From Pseudomonadota bacterium (lineage in GTDB: Bacteria > Pseudomonadota > Alphaproteobacteria > Rhizobiales > Rhizobiaceae), in NCBI GenBank assembly GCA_023404095.1, contig JAEYDD010000067.1, forward strand, positions 62,001-126,000: DNA of 64,000 bases, in the 5' to 3' direction. The notes under the pieces were generated by a model. It was not told where the DNA came from, did no database searches, and saw nothing but the letters and a program-made list of their open reading frames with translations. A program made the position numbers and the translations under genes. Positions 28,441 to 38,165 of this stretch are shown piece by piece; position 1 is the first letter of the stretch; the number at the start of each line of letters is the position of its first letter.

Positions 28441-29649
28441 TCAGCCTTTTACGACGGTGAGCTGGGTGCGCGCGCGGTCGTCCAGCAGATCGCCGACGAT
28501 CTGGGCGATGTTGCGCAACCCTTCCAGCCGCAGCGCCTGCGAGGTCTGCGACGGCGGCGGGCGGTGGACCAGTTCCTTCAGCGCCTGCGACAGCACTTGC
28601 GGATGGCAGGAATCATCGGACGACAGCATCTGCACCAGCCCGAGTTCGGCGGCGCGGCTTGCCCGGATCAGCTGTTCCTCGCGCGGATTGACCCGCGGCA
28701 CGATCAGGGCCGGCTTGTCGAAAGAGAGGATCTCGCAATAGGTGTTGTATCCGCCCATCGCGACGACCGCCTTGGCGTCGGCGATCAGTTCCTCCATCCG
28801 GTTGTCGAACTCGATCACTTCCACGTACGGGATCTTCGCCCCCTTCTTCAGGAGCTTCTGGCGCTGCTCGCCCGGCATGTAGGGCCCGAGCACGATCAGC
28901 GCCTTGTGCGTCAGTTCCGGATCTTCCTTGTAGGCGTGCAGCACGTCATGGATGAGCGACGCCCCGTCGCCGCCGCCGCCCGTCGTCACGAGAATGTAGT
29001 CGCCCCTCGGCCGATGCTCCGGCGCCGGCTCGTGCGAGACGCTGCGCTGCAGGAAGCCGACGAAATCCATGCGGCCGCGCACCTGCGCCGGCACGTCCAG
29101 TCCGGCGAGCGGATCGTAGAAGTCCGGCGGCCCGTAGACCCAGATCCGGTCGTAGTAGCGGCCGATCTTGCGCATGACGTCGTTGCGCTTCCATTCGGCG
29201 TCGAGCAAATGGGGCGCATCCATCACGTCGCGCAGGCCGAGCACAAGCGTGGTGCCGCTGGCCTTCAGGTAGGCGAGGGTGTCCTCGACCTCGCCGCGCA
29301 ACCCCATCGGCTCCTTGTCGACGAGGAAGATGTCCGGCTGGAAGCTTTCGGCGGTGTGGCGGATGATCGCCTGCCGCATCTTCAGGGTTTCCTGCAGGTC
29401 GATGTGCTGTTCCATCGACGTGTATTCGCCGTTGCGCAGCTTGATGACGCTGGGGATCTTCACGAAATCGACGCGCGCGCGATAGTCGAACGCGCCGGCG
29501 ATCGGGGATCCGGAGATGATGAGGATGTTGAGGCCGCGGAATTCTTCCACCAGTGAATGCGCGATCGCGCGACAACGCCGCAGGTGGCCAAGACCGAACG
29601 TGTCATGGCTGTACATCAGAATTCGGGCGTCTTCCAGACGTCGCGTCAT
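28441..29649 (-). CDS. GT-B glycosyltransferase (MurG/GT28-like)
   Basis: 402 residues. The start motif ILMYSHDTFGLGHLRRCRAI and the C-terminal VAMGGYNTYCEILSFDKPAL identify a GT-B enzyme akin to MurG. TTGGGGDGASLIHDVL is the glycine-rich inter-domain loop. No membrane segment. It is the first of three glycosyltransferases, 70 bp downstream of the ABC permease gene on the same strand, and looks like part of that transcript. Confidence 0.87.
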   Translation of the reverse strand: MTRRLEDARILMYSHDTFGLGHLRRCRAIAHSLVEEFRGLNILIISGSPIAGAFDYRARVDFVKIPSVIKLRNGEYTSMEQHIDLQETLKMRQAIIRHTAESFQPDIFLVDKEPMGLRGEVEDTLAYLKASGTTLVLGLRDVMDAPHLLDAEWKRNDVMRKIGRYYDRIWVYGPPDFYDPLAGLDVPAQVRGRMDFVGFLQRSVSHEPAPEHRPRGDYILVTTGGGGDGASLIHDVLHAYKEDPELTHKALIVLGPYMPGEQRQKLLKKGAKIPYVEVIEFDNRMEELIADAKAVVAMGGYNTYCEILSFDKPALIVPRVNPREEQLIRASRAAELGLVQMLSSDDSCHPQVLSQALKELVHRPPPSQTSQALRLEGLRNIAQIVGDLLDDRARTQLTVVKG

Positions 29650-29719
29650 CGCACTTGGCTCTTCGTACGGGTCAAACGACCGAATTCTCCAGATAGCTTA
29701 TGCATCGCACATTTTCGCG

Positions 29720-30895
29720 TTACTTGTAAGGGTCGGCGGCGTCGCGCAAGCCGTCTCCGAGGAAATTGAACGCCAGGATGACAAGTATGACGGGTATCAT
29801 CGGGTACAAGAGCCAGGGATAAAAAGCGATCACGCTGACACTGCGCGCCTCCGTCAGAAGGATGCCCCAGCTTGTGATCGGCGGCCGCAGGCCGAGCCCG
29901 AGGAAGCTCAGCGCGGTCTCGCCGAGAATCATGCCGGGTATGGTGATCGTGGCGGACGCGATCAGGTGCGACATGAACCCGGGCACGAGATGGCGCCCGA
30001 TGATGCGGCTGCTCTTGGCTCCCATCAGCTGCGCTGCCAGCACATAGTCTTCCTCGCGCAGCGCCAGAAGCTTCGAGCGAACGGCGCGTGCAAGCCCGGT
30101 CCAGTCGAGCAGGCCGAGAATGACTGTGATGCCGAGATAGACAAGAATGGGACTCCAGCTCACGGGCATGATCGCCGCAAGCGCCATCCACAGCGGGATG
30201 CTGGGAATTGATTGCAGGACCTCGATGACGCGCTGCACCACCAGGTCGATGACGCCGCCGTGATAACCGGCAATGCCCCCGATGACAATGCCGAGCGTGA
30301 AACTCACCGCGATGCCGATCAGGCCGATCGTCAGCGAGATCCGGGCCCCGTAGATGATGCGCGAGAGCACGTCGCGGCCGAGGCGGTCGGTGCCGAGCGC
30401 GAAGAACTCGCCGTCCTTGGCGGGGCAGACGAGATGGGTGCTGGCCTCCCATATTCCCCAGAATTTGTAGGGGTCGCCCGAGCAGAAGAACCGCAGCCGC
30501 TGCACGTCGGTCTTGTCGTCGGCATAGACGCGCCTGAGCGTGTCCATGTCGAGCGTCATCGTCCGGCCGTAGACGAACGGACCGACGAGCTGTCCTTCGT
30601 GGAACAGGCGCACGCGCTGCGGGGGCGCATGGATGAAGTCCATGTTGCGCGTGTGCAGATTGTAGGGTGCCAGGAACTCCGCGATGACGATCATCAGGTA
30701 GAGCACCAGCAGGAAGATGCCCGAGGCGAGCGCGACCCTGTGCTTCTTGAACTTCCACCACATCAGCCGCAGCTGTGAGGCCTGGAAGATCTTGGCCTGT
30801 CCCGCCGTCATCGCTTCGACGGAATGCGGGTCGAAGGGGGCGGTGGAGACGTAGTGGTTGAGCGGCGCGCCGGACGGGGGAAGCGATACGGTCAT
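29720..30895 (-). CDS. Oligopeptide-type ABC transporter permease (DppC/YejE-like)
   Basis: 391 residues, inner membrane. An N-terminal helix (VALASGIFLLVLYLMIVIAE) precedes a periplasmic loop of about 100 residues and then five or so helices. The EAA loop for ATPase contact is REEDYVLAAQLMGAKSSRII. The long N-terminal periplasmic insert and the ending FLGDGLRDAADPYK are typical of YejE-type permeases. Starts 4 bp inside the previous permease gene (ATGA overlap). Together with the genes below it forms a complete importer. Confidence 0.92.
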   Translation of the reverse strand: MTVSLPPSGAPLNHYVSTAPFDPHSVEAMTAGQAKIFQASQLRLMWWKFKKHRVALASGIFLLVLYLMIVIAEFLAPYNLHTRNMDFIHAPPQRVRLFHEGQLVGPFVYGRTMTLDMDTLRRVYADDKTDVQRLRFFCSGDPYKFWGIWEASTHLVCPAKDGEFFALGTDRLGRDVLSRIIYGARISLTIGLIGIAVSFTLGIVIGGIAGYHGGVIDLVVQRVIEVLQSIPSIPLWMALAAIMPVSWSPILVYLGITVILGLLDWTGLARAVRSKLLALREEDYVLAAQLMGAKSSRIIGRHLVPGFMSHLIASATITIPGMILGETALSFLGLGLRPPITSWGILLTEARSVSVIAFYPWLLYPMIPVILVILAFNFLGDGLRDAADPYK

Positions 30896-31893
30896 TTTGT
30901 GCTCCCGCCCTGGAGTCTGATGCGCGGATCAAGCAGGGCGAGCGCGATATCGGAGACCAGCACGCCGATGACGGTGAGGAAGGCAAGGAACATCAAAAAC
31001 GAGCCCGCCAGATACATGTCCTGGCTCTGCAGGGCCTTGATCAGCATCGGCCCGGTCGTCTCAAGCGACAGAACGATCGCGGTGATTTCTGCGCCCGAAA
31101 TGATCTGCGGCAGGATCGAGCCGATGTCGGAGATGAAGAAGTTGAGCGACATGCGCAGCGGATATTTCACCAGCGCCCGGAAGGGGCTCATGCCTTTGGC
31201 GCGAGCGGTAACGACATACTGCTTCTGCAACTCGTCGAGAAGATTTGCGCGCAGGCGCCGCACCATTCCGGCCGTGCCCGCCGTGCCGATGATGATGACG
31301 GGGATCCACAGGTGTTCCAGGATCGACTTGGCCTTGTCCCAGCTCATCGGCTCGTTCAGGTACTTCTGGTCCATCAGGTGGCCGATCGAGGTCCCGAACC
31401 AGATGTTGGCGAAATACATCAGGATCAGCGCCAGGATGAAGTTCGGAACGGCGAGCCCGAGCAGGCCGAGGAAGGTCAGGCCATAGTCACCCCAGCTGTA
31501 CTGGTGGGTGGCCGAGTAGATGCCGATCGGAAAGGCGATGATCCAGGTGACGAGGATCGTGACGAAGGAAACGAGCACCGTCAGCCACAGCCGGTCGCCC
31601 ACCACGTCGGACACCGGCAGCTGGTACTCGAAAGAGTAGCCGAAGTCGCCCTGGAGCATGCCCCCGACCCAGTGGATGTAGCGGATCGGCGCCGGCTGGT
31701 CGAAGCCGTAGCGTTCGCGCAGCGCCTCGATCTCCTCCATGTCGGCGGCTTCGCCCATGGCGCGCAGTTCGGAGATGTAGCTCTCGAAATAGTCGCCGGG
31801 CGGCAGCTCGATGATGGTGAAGACGAGCATCGAGATCAGGAGCAGCGTCGGCACCATGACGGCGATGCGCCAGAGGATATATCGCAGCATCAA
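30892..31893 (-). CDS. Oligopeptide-type ABC transporter permease (DppB/YejB-like)
   Basis: 333 residues with six predicted transmembrane helices starting at WRIAVMVPTLLLISMLVFTI. The EAA-type loop is YVVTARAKGMSPFRALVKYP. The periplasmic loop with ERYGFDQPAPIRYIHWVGGM and the DFGYSFEYQLPVS element are standard for DppB/YejB. Sits directly after the binding-protein gene with no gap and overlaps the second permease. Confidence 0.93.
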   Translation of the reverse strand: MMLRYILWRIAVMVPTLLLISMLVFTIIELPPGDYFESYISELRAMGEAADMEEIEALRERYGFDQPAPIRYIHWVGGMLQGDFGYSFEYQLPVSDVVGDRLWLTVLVSFVTILVTWIIAFPIGIYSATHQYSWGDYGLTFLGLLGLAVPNFILALILMYFANIWFGTSIGHLMDQKYLNEPMSWDKAKSILEHLWIPVIIIGTAGTAGMVRRLRANLLDELQKQYVVTARAKGMSPFRALVKYPLRMSLNFFISDIGSILPQIISGAEITAIVLSLETTGPMLIKALQSQDMYLAGSFLMFLAFLTVIGVLVSDIALALLDPRIRLQGGSTK

Positions 31894-33804
31894 TCAGGCG
31901 CTCCCGTCGTACCAGAACGTATCGGGCAAATAGACACCCAGGAAGGCAGTGGGATCGAAACCGTAAAGCCCTTTTTCCGGCACGTTCCTGATCTTCCGGT
32001 TGATCACGATCGGCTGCAGCGTGCCGTTGACGATGCCGATCGAGAACACCTGCTGGGTGTAGATCGTCAGCATCTCCGTCCATATCGTCTCGCGTTCGGC
32101 GGTCGAGCTTGAACGTTTCCACTGTCGCATGAGGTCGACGAGCCTTTTTGCCTCGGGCAGATCCGGCGCCTCGCCCTTCTGCTCGGCCGAAAGATAGTGC
32201 AGGCCCCAGACCGGCCATTGCAACTGCTCGTCGCCCGTCGGCGCAAGGGCTGACGGAGACATGTCGGGGGTGGGAATTCCGTTGTCGATGCCCTGCTGCA
32301 CCGACAGCATGATCTCGCCGCCGAGCGCCCGGCTGCGGAAGACGTCGCGCTGCGAGGTCCGGATGCTGAGCGCCAGCCCCACCTGCCGCCAGTGATCGGT
32401 GACGAGTTCGAGGACGTCGGTCTCCAGCGTGCTTTCGCCGGCGGATTCGATGATCATGCTGGCCTGCCGCCCGTCCGGTAGAAGCCGCAAGCCGTCGCTG
32501 CGCCGTTCCGTCAGGCCGACCTCGTCGAGCAGCTTGTCGGCGAGGTCGGGGTCGAACTGCGCCCAGGCGTGCTGGTATTCTGCCTTGAAGAGCGGGCTCT
32601 GCGGCAGGATGGTATCGGCGCTCTCGCGGGCCAGACCGAAGAAGCTCGCCTTGTTGATCTCCTCCCGGTCGATCGCCACCGACAAGGCCCGGCGGAAGCG
32701 GACGTCGCGAAACAGGTCGCGCCAGACCTTGTCGCCGCAGTTGAGATTGGGCAGCAGCGCGATGCGTGATCCCTGGGTGCGCTCCCACAGGCTGACGCGG
32801 ATCGGATAGCGGTCCTCGGCGTCCTTGAGGAAGGTATAGTCGGCAAAATCCAGGCCGCCCGCCTGCAGGTCGGTTTCGCCGGCGCCCGCCTTGGCGGGAA
32901 TGATGCCGGGTGCCGAGACGTTCAGGAAGATCCGGTCGATGTAGGGTAGCTGCTGCCCCGCCTCGTCGACGCGGTGGTAGAACGGATTGCGCTCGAAGAT
33001 GAATTGCTCGGCCGGGGGCTTCGTCAGGTTGCGCCACGGGTCGAGCGTCGGCAGCTCCGGATTCTCTGGCCGGTAGGTGCGCGACATGTCGATATGCAGC
33101 CCCGTCCAGTCGTCGGAGCCGCTGTCCTCGATCAGCTTCTTCAGCGCTTCCGGATCGGCATATTTCGGATGGAACTGCTTCATGTAGTGGGCGGGTAGCG
33201 CCAGGGTCAGCGGTTGCGGCGAGGCCAGTCGAAGCAGGAAATCGGGGTTCGGAACATCCCAGGTGTAACGCACTGTCAGCGGATCGACCACCTCGAAACG
33301 CGGCGGCTTTCCTTCCGACAGAAGGTCGAGCGGCAGGCCGCGCGGGCGCATCTCCTTGTTGTTGAGCACGTCATACCAGTAGTAGACGAAGTCGTCCACG
33401 GTGAAGGGATGGCCGTCCGACCAGCGGTGTCCCTCGCGCAGGCGGAACGTATAGGCGCGGTTTTCCACCTGCTCGAAGCTTTCCAGGATGTCCGGCTGCA
33501 GCGCCAGGTGCTCGTCGAAACCGACGAGACGCGCATAGCCGTTGATCGTCATCAGGCGGATGTCCTTCTGGCTGCCGATGATCATCCGCGCCGAGCCGCC
33601 ATATTGCCCCGGCTTTCGGTCCATCGCCGCGAGATTGATCACCCGCGGCACCTTCGGAAGGCGCTCCGCCATCGGCGGCAGTGTGCCGTCGCCAAGTTTC
33701 TCCTTCAGGAATTCCGGTTCCTGAAGGGCGAGCGTTGCCCGCGCCAGCTGCGGGGACAGGCACGTTGCTGCGAGCATGCCAAGTACGGTTCGACGCGTGA
33801 TCAC
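31894..33804 (-). CDS. Extracellular solute-binding protein, oligopeptide family 5
   Basis: 636 residues. The N-terminus MITRRTVLGMLAATCLSPQL has a twin-arginine-like motif ahead of the hydrophobic stretch, so Tat export is likely. The mature part is an SBP_bac_5 protein: FRLREGHRWSDGHPFTVDDFVY is the family signature and RDVRFRRALSVAIDREEI the second conserved region. The length and the ending FLGVYLPDTFWYDGSA point to the YejA-like subgroup, which imports peptides or modified oligosaccharide-peptide compounds. Overlaps the ATPase gene by 4 bp. Confidence 0.9.
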   Translation of the reverse strand: MITRRTVLGMLAATCLSPQLARATLALQEPEFLKEKLGDGTLPPMAERLPKVPRVINLAAMDRKPGQYGGSARMIIGSQKDIRLMTINGYARLVGFDEHLALQPDILESFEQVENRAYTFRLREGHRWSDGHPFTVDDFVYYWYDVLNNKEMRPRGLPLDLLSEGKPPRFEVVDPLTVRYTWDVPNPDFLLRLASPQPLTLALPAHYMKQFHPKYADPEALKKLIEDSGSDDWTGLHIDMSRTYRPENPELPTLDPWRNLTKPPAEQFIFERNPFYHRVDEAGQQLPYIDRIFLNVSAPGIIPAKAGAGETDLQAGGLDFADYTFLKDAEDRYPIRVSLWERTQGSRIALLPNLNCGDKVWRDLFRDVRFRRALSVAIDREEINKASFFGLARESADTILPQSPLFKAEYQHAWAQFDPDLADKLLDEVGLTERRSDGLRLLPDGRQASMIIESAGESTLETDVLELVTDHWRQVGLALSIRTSQRDVFRSRALGGEIMLSVQQGIDNGIPTPDMSPSALAPTGDEQLQWPVWGLHYLSAEQKGEAPDLPEAKRLVDLMRQWKRSSSTAERETIWTEMLTIYTQQVFSIGIVNGTLQPIVINRKIRNVPEKGLYGFDPTAFLGVYLPDTFWYDGSA

Positions 33805-35690
33805 GGGCGCAACTCTCTTACATCCGCATTGTTACGGGCGAGCACGAGATGGCCGTCGCCGAGATCGGCGGTCGCCAGCCCGTGGCCGTCGTCGTCCTGG
33901 CGGAACGGGGCGGACCAGTTCCGCATGTCGCTGGCATTCGCCGTCTGCAACGCCGAAAAGTCCAGGGGACGATCGAGATCGGGGAAGGGGACGGCCGCAA
34001 GGAGCGACTTCGTATAGGGATGAACGGGCGCACGCATGAGAATCTCACGCGGCGCGAGTTCGACTATCCGTCCCGCGCACATCACCGCGATCCGGTCGGC
34101 CATATAGTCGACGACAGCCAGATTGTGCGAAATGAACAGGTAGGTCAAGCCGAGGTCTTTTTGCAGGTCTTTCAGCAGGTTGAGGATCTGTGCCTGCACC
34201 GACACGTCAAGTGCGGACACCGGCTCGTCGCAGATCAAAAGCTCCGGCCCGAGGGCTAGCGCCCGGGCAATGCCGATGCGCTGCCTTTGGCCGCCGGAAA
34301 ACGAGTGGGGATAGCGGTTGAGATAGCGGCTGTTGAGGCCGATCACCTCCATCAGCGCGCTGACCATCTCCAGCCGCGATTTCGGCGTGCCGCGCTTGTG
34401 GATCTCGAGCGGCTCGGACAGGATGTTCTGGACCGTCATGCGCGGCGACAGCGATGAAACCGGATCCTGGAACACCATCTGGATCTTGCTGCGCAGGCGC
34501 TGCAGCTGTGCGCCGTCCGCGCGCAGGACGTCGATCGGCCCCTGACGGTCGTGGAACAGGATCGACCCGGAGTCCGGCGTCACCGCCCGCATCAGCATCT
34601 TGCTGACGGTGGTCTTGCCGCAGCCGCTCTCACCGACGAGCCCCAGGCATTCGCCGCGGCGGATGTCGAAGCTGACACCATCGACGGCGCGCATCGGCGC
34701 CTCGTCCGGCTGCCGGAAGAAGCCGGCCTTGCGGACCTTGTAGGACTTGGCGAGATCGCGCACCGACAGAAGGACATCCGGCCCTGGCGGTTCCTTCCCG
34801 CCGGACTTGCCGAGCAGCTGCGAGGCGTTCACCGGGACCTCGCGGAGCGCCTTCAGTCGTTCGCCGGGTTTCATGTCGAAATGCGGCACGGCGGCCATGA
34901 GGCCCTTGAGATAGGGATGCGTCGGGCGGCGGAAGATGTCCTCCACCGTGCCCGCCTCCATCACCTCGCCGTGGTAGATCACCACCACTTCGTCGGCGAC
35001 GTTGGCAACGACGCCGAGATCGTGCGTGATCAGCAGCATCGCCATGTTGAATTCCTGCTGCAGGTCCTTCAGCAGGCGAAGGATCTGCGCCTGTATGGTC
35101 ACGTCGAGTGCGGTCGTGGGCTCGTCGGCGATCAGAAGCGCGGGGCGGCAGATCAGGGCGAGCGCGATCATCGCACGCTGGCGCATGCCGCCCGAAAGCT
35201 CGAAGGGATACATGCGGAAGGCGCGCTCGGGCTTGGAGAAACCCACCAGACGCAGCATCTCTATGGTGCGCTCGTAGCGCTCGTCTTTCGACATGTCCTC
35301 GTGAATGGTGAGCACTTCGCTGACCTGGTCGCCGATCGTATGCAGCGGCGAGAGCGAGGTCATCGGCTCCTGGAAGATTTTGCCGATGCGGCGCCCGCGG
35401 ATGGCGCGGATATCCGGCCCGTCATGCGACAGCGTCAGGATGTCGGTCTGGGTGCCGTCGAGCGGGTCGTTGAAAAGGATGCGACCGCTGGCGACTGCAA
35501 TCTTGGGCAGGATGCCCATGACCGCCTGGCTGAGGACGGACTTGCCCGAGCCGGATTCACCGACGAGGGCGGTCACTTTCCCAGGCGAAACCCGCAGGCT
35601 CGCCTTGCGTACGGCGTCGACCCTGCCCCCGAGCATTGCGAACGAGATGCTGAGATCTTCTATCCGCAACAGATCTGCCCCTAAGATCAT
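33801..35690 (-). CDS. Fused dual-ATPase of an oligopeptide-type ABC importer (YejF-like)
   Basis: 629 residues with two complete ABC domains. Domain 1: Walker A GESGSGKSVL (about 45), signature LSGGMRQRAMIAL, Walker B LLIADEPTTALD. Domain 2: Walker A GESGCGKTTV (about 350), signature FSGGQRQRIGIAR, Walker B LLICDEPVSALD. Both keep all catalytic motifs, unlike the degenerate ABC protein at 22921-25635. The DppD and DppF halves are fused, as in YejF. First gene of the importer-glycosyltransferase run. Confidence 0.95.
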   Translation of the reverse strand: MILGADLLRIEDLSISFAMLGGRVDAVRKASLRVSPGKVTALVGESGSGKSVLSQAVMGILPKIAVASGRILFNDPLDGTQTDILTLSHDGPDIRAIRGRRIGKIFQEPMTSLSPLHTIGDQVSEVLTIHEDMSKDERYERTIEMLRLVGFSKPERAFRMYPFELSGGMRQRAMIALALICRPALLIADEPTTALDVTIQAQILRLLKDLQQEFNMAMLLITHDLGVVANVADEVVVIYHGEVMEAGTVEDIFRRPTHPYLKGLMAAVPHFDMKPGERLKALREVPVNASQLLGKSGGKEPPGPDVLLSVRDLAKSYKVRKAGFFRQPDEAPMRAVDGVSFDIRRGECLGLVGESGCGKTTVSKMLMRAVTPDSGSILFHDRQGPIDVLRADGAQLQRLRSKIQMVFQDPVSSLSPRMTVQNILSEPLEIHKRGTPKSRLEMVSALMEVIGLNSRYLNRYPHSFSGGQRQRIGIARALALGPELLICDEPVSALDVSVQAQILNLLKDLQKDLGLTYLFISHNLAVVDYMADRIAVMCAGRIVELAPREILMRAPVHPYTKSLLAAVPFPDLDRPLDFSALQTANASDMRNWSAPFRQDDDGHGLATADLGDGHLVLARNNADVRELRP

Positions 35691-35839
35691 GCCCGGAGTA
35701 TCCTTTGTTACTTTTTGTTACCACCAGAAGTACGGCAGACTAGCCGAGGCCATTGGGCCTGTCCATGACATTTGCCATAGGCCGAAGCCGTTGAGGTTGT
35801 GTGACAAACCCTGTTCATAAGTGCGCCCGACCCCGATCT

Positions 35840-36799
35840 TCAACAGGCGTCCGTGGCGAGTGCGGACAGTCCTTCGCGGCCGAGAACGTCGGCGGGTTCC
35901 GGCGACCGGCGGAAGTTGTCGAAGTAGAGCGTCCACTCATCTTTGGCGGCCGCGCGATAGGGACCGAACTTGAAGTATTGCCGCGGGCCGAGCCCTGGAT
36001 CATCGTGGCCGATGTCGCCTTTCACGGTGACGATCCAGCGGTCGTTTGCGAAAAGTTCCACATGCCCGCTGCCGTCCGGCCCCGGGCGCGTCATCACGGC
36101 AAAGTCGATCCATCCGCTTTCGGGTACAGGCAGCCGGTTGCCCCGGTCGGTCACCCGGATGCGACCGGTGCGTGTGCCGAACGGCTTCCCGTCCAGAACG
36201 TCCCATCGCCCGTCGGTGGCGACGAGCGCGCGCATCTGGTGCTTCTCCGGCCGCAGCCAGGCCGGAGCGGCGGCGTCGGCCGCACCGGCATCGGTCTGGT
36301 CCGCAAAGTCGCCCTCGCTGTCGCCGTCGCCCGGGCGCAGCGTGGTCTCTACGGTGGCAAACAGCCGGCCGCGAACGAGCCGCAGGGCAAAGAAGGGGCT
36401 GTAGTCGCCCTGGGCGGTGGGGCCGATTTCCCGCTTCCACTGGGCGATCAGGTGACGTGTGGCGTCCTGCGGAACCGGATCGGCGAAGCGGACCGAGAAG
36501 CCGTACCAGACGGCGCGGTCATAAGGAACGCGCAGGCGCGACCGCTCCCAGATCTCAGCCCGTTCGCTGCGGCCGCTCTCGCCGCCCCAGAGCGGGCGAA
36601 CGCTGAGCTTCAGAGCGCCTTCGCTTCGGTGCGTGACCGCACTCTGGAACTCGACGCGGCCGGCACGCTGTTCGGGATTGTCGCGATAGTAGAGCCCGCC
36701 GGCCGTCGAGAAAGTGGTGCCTTCGAAGCCGTCGAAGAGCGGTGCCTCGAAAGGTTGGAGCTGCGCGGCATCATTCCGTTGGGAAGAGCCGCCGGCCAT
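35840..36799 (-). CDS. Polysaccharide lyase-like protein, no signal peptide (paralogue)
   Basis: 319 residues, homologous along its length to the secreted lyase at 18061-19035: FDGFEGTTFSTAGGLYYRDN, RAEIWERSRLRVPYDRAVWY, RHLIAQWKREIG and YFKFGPYRAAAKDEWTLYFD. It has no signal peptide from ATG 36799; the N-terminus MAGGSSQRNDAAQLQPFEAP is polar. It begins one base after the stop of the class III cyclase gene, so the two form a coupled operon. It may act in the cytoplasm or be exported by another route. Confidence 0.8.
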   Translation of the reverse strand: MAGGSSQRNDAAQLQPFEAPLFDGFEGTTFSTAGGLYYRDNPEQRAGRVEFQSAVTHRSEGALKLSVRPLWGGESGRSERAEIWERSRLRVPYDRAVWYGFSVRFADPVPQDATRHLIAQWKREIGPTAQGDYSPFFALRLVRGRLFATVETTLRPGDGDSEGDFADQTDAGAADAAAPAWLRPEKHQMRALVATDGRWDVLDGKPFGTRTGRIRVTDRGNRLPVPESGWIDFAVMTRPGPDGSGHVELFANDRWIVTVKGDIGHDDPGLGPRQYFKFGPYRAAAKDEWTLYFDNFRRSPEPADVLGREGLSALATDAC

Positions 36800-36800
36800 G

Positions 36801-38165
36801 TCAGTTCAGCCCGCGAGCGATCATCGGAATGCTCGTTCGCCGGTCCGAACCGGGAGTGGAACGCGCGTCGCGATAAAGCAGCATGACCTGCTCGGCCTCC
36901 GAGCGTCCGTCGCGGCCCTCGCCATCGAGCGCCTCGGCGCGGTCGAGCTTGAGGTTGGTCTGCCCCGGCAGCAGCACCGTCAGCTTCTGCCGCACCCCGC
37001 GCAGCTTTTCCTCGCCGAGCGTCGTCCATTCGCCGCCGCAATAGGTGGCGAACGTCTGGCTGGCAACGATCGACTTCGAATACTTCTTCGTCAGCCCCTG
37101 CAGCCGCTGTACCTCGTTGACCGCCGAGCCGAACGCCGAGAAGGTCAGCCGGTCCTTCAAGCCGACATTGCCGAACATGACATTGCCCACATGCAGGCCG
37201 ATGCCGTAGCGGATGTCGGCGAGGCCGTCCTTGCGGCGTTTGGCGTTGAGATCCTCCATGCGCATCGTCGCATGGCGGACGGCGGACATCGCCGCCTGAG
37301 CCGCCACCTGCGAGGGCTCGCGGTGCCGGCCGCAGGGATAGACGGCAAGGAAGCCGTCGCCGATGAAGGACAGGATCTCTCCGCCGTTCCGGTTGAACGG
37401 CGTGGCTATCGCATCGAAGAAGTCGTTAAGCGTGTCGATATAGGCCTGGCGGCCCTCCTTCTCGGCGAGCACCGTCGACTGGCGCATGTCGGCCATGACG
37501 AGGGCGGCGCGGATGGTTTCGCCATCGCCGCGGCGGATCTGGCCCGAAAGCACCCGCCGGCCGGCATTGCCGCCGAGATAGGTCATCAGCATGTTGTCGG
37601 CGAGCTTTCCGAGCACGGCCATCTTGGCGGCGACCGCCAGGCTGTTCTGGATCTTCAGGAGCGCCTCGATGACGTTGTCGCTGAAGCCGCCGGGGGCATC
37701 GGTGGTCCATGAACCGACCATGCCCTGGCCGGGCGCTTCGCCGAAAGACTGGACGAAGGCGAGATAGTCGGTCGCGCCGGCCTCCTTGAGGTCGTCGAAG
37801 ATCGGAAACTCGGAGGGCGCCTTGTGATCGATGCGCCGGCGCAGGTGATCGAGGCTATTGCTGAGCAGGTAGTAATAGGGGCTGAGCAGGAAGCGCGACG
37901 GTTCGCTGTCCTCGCCCGAGGCGCGGAAGCCTTCGACGGTGACGCCCTGCCCACGCATCCAGGTAAATCCCAGCGCATCGTAGAGCGGATGCAGCATCGA
38001 AAAGCTGAGATGGACTCGCAGAAGCGGCAGGCCAGCCGAGGCAAGCCGTTCGCAGAAGCCGGAGACGATGTATTCCAGATTTTCGCCGCTGAGGGCCGCT
38101 GTCTTCAACCAGGAGGAGACGCGATCAAGGAGGATGTTGGAGACGTCGGCGGTACGCGTGTTCAT
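36801..38165 (-). CDS. Class III adenylate/guanylate cyclase domain protein
   Basis: 454 residues from ATG 38165 (an in-frame ORF extends upstream but is antisense to the sugar dehydrogenase gene). The first 210 residues form an uncharacterised domain with no membrane helix. The cyclase domain follows: metal-binding Asp226 (VMADMRQS) and Asp270 (SFIGDGFLAVY), and N350/R354 in FGSAVNEVQRLQ. The residue that is normally Lys in KFIGDG is Ser266, so substrate choice may differ from a standard adenylate cyclase. It sits one base upstream of the lyase gene. Confidence 0.87.
   Translation of the reverse strand: MNTRTADVSNILLDRVSSWLKTAALSGENLEYIVSGFCERLASAGLPLLRVHLSFSMLHPLYDALGFTWMRGQGVTVEGFRASGEDSEPSRFLLSPYYYLLSNSLDHLRRRIDHKAPSEFPIFDDLKEAGATDYLAFVQSFGEAPGQGMVGSWTTDAPGGFSDNVIEALLKIQNSLAVAAKMAVLGKLADNMLMTYLGGNAGRRVLSGQIRRGDGETIRAALVMADMRQSTVLAEKEGRQAYIDTLNDFFDAIATPFNRNGGEILSFIGDGFLAVYPCGRHREPSQVAAQAAMSAVRHATMRMEDLNAKRRKDGLADIRYGIGLHVGNVMFGNVGLKDRLTFSAFGSAVNEVQRLQGLTKKYSKSIVASQTFATYCGGEWTTLGEEKLRGVRQKLTVLLPGQTNLKLDRAEALDGEGRDGRSEAEQVMLLYRDARSTPGSDRRTSIPMIARGLN

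Noticed and set aside
28036..29556. 506-residue plus-strand ORF
   Set aside because: Antisense to two well-supported glycosyltransferase genes; composition typical of a GC-rich shadow.
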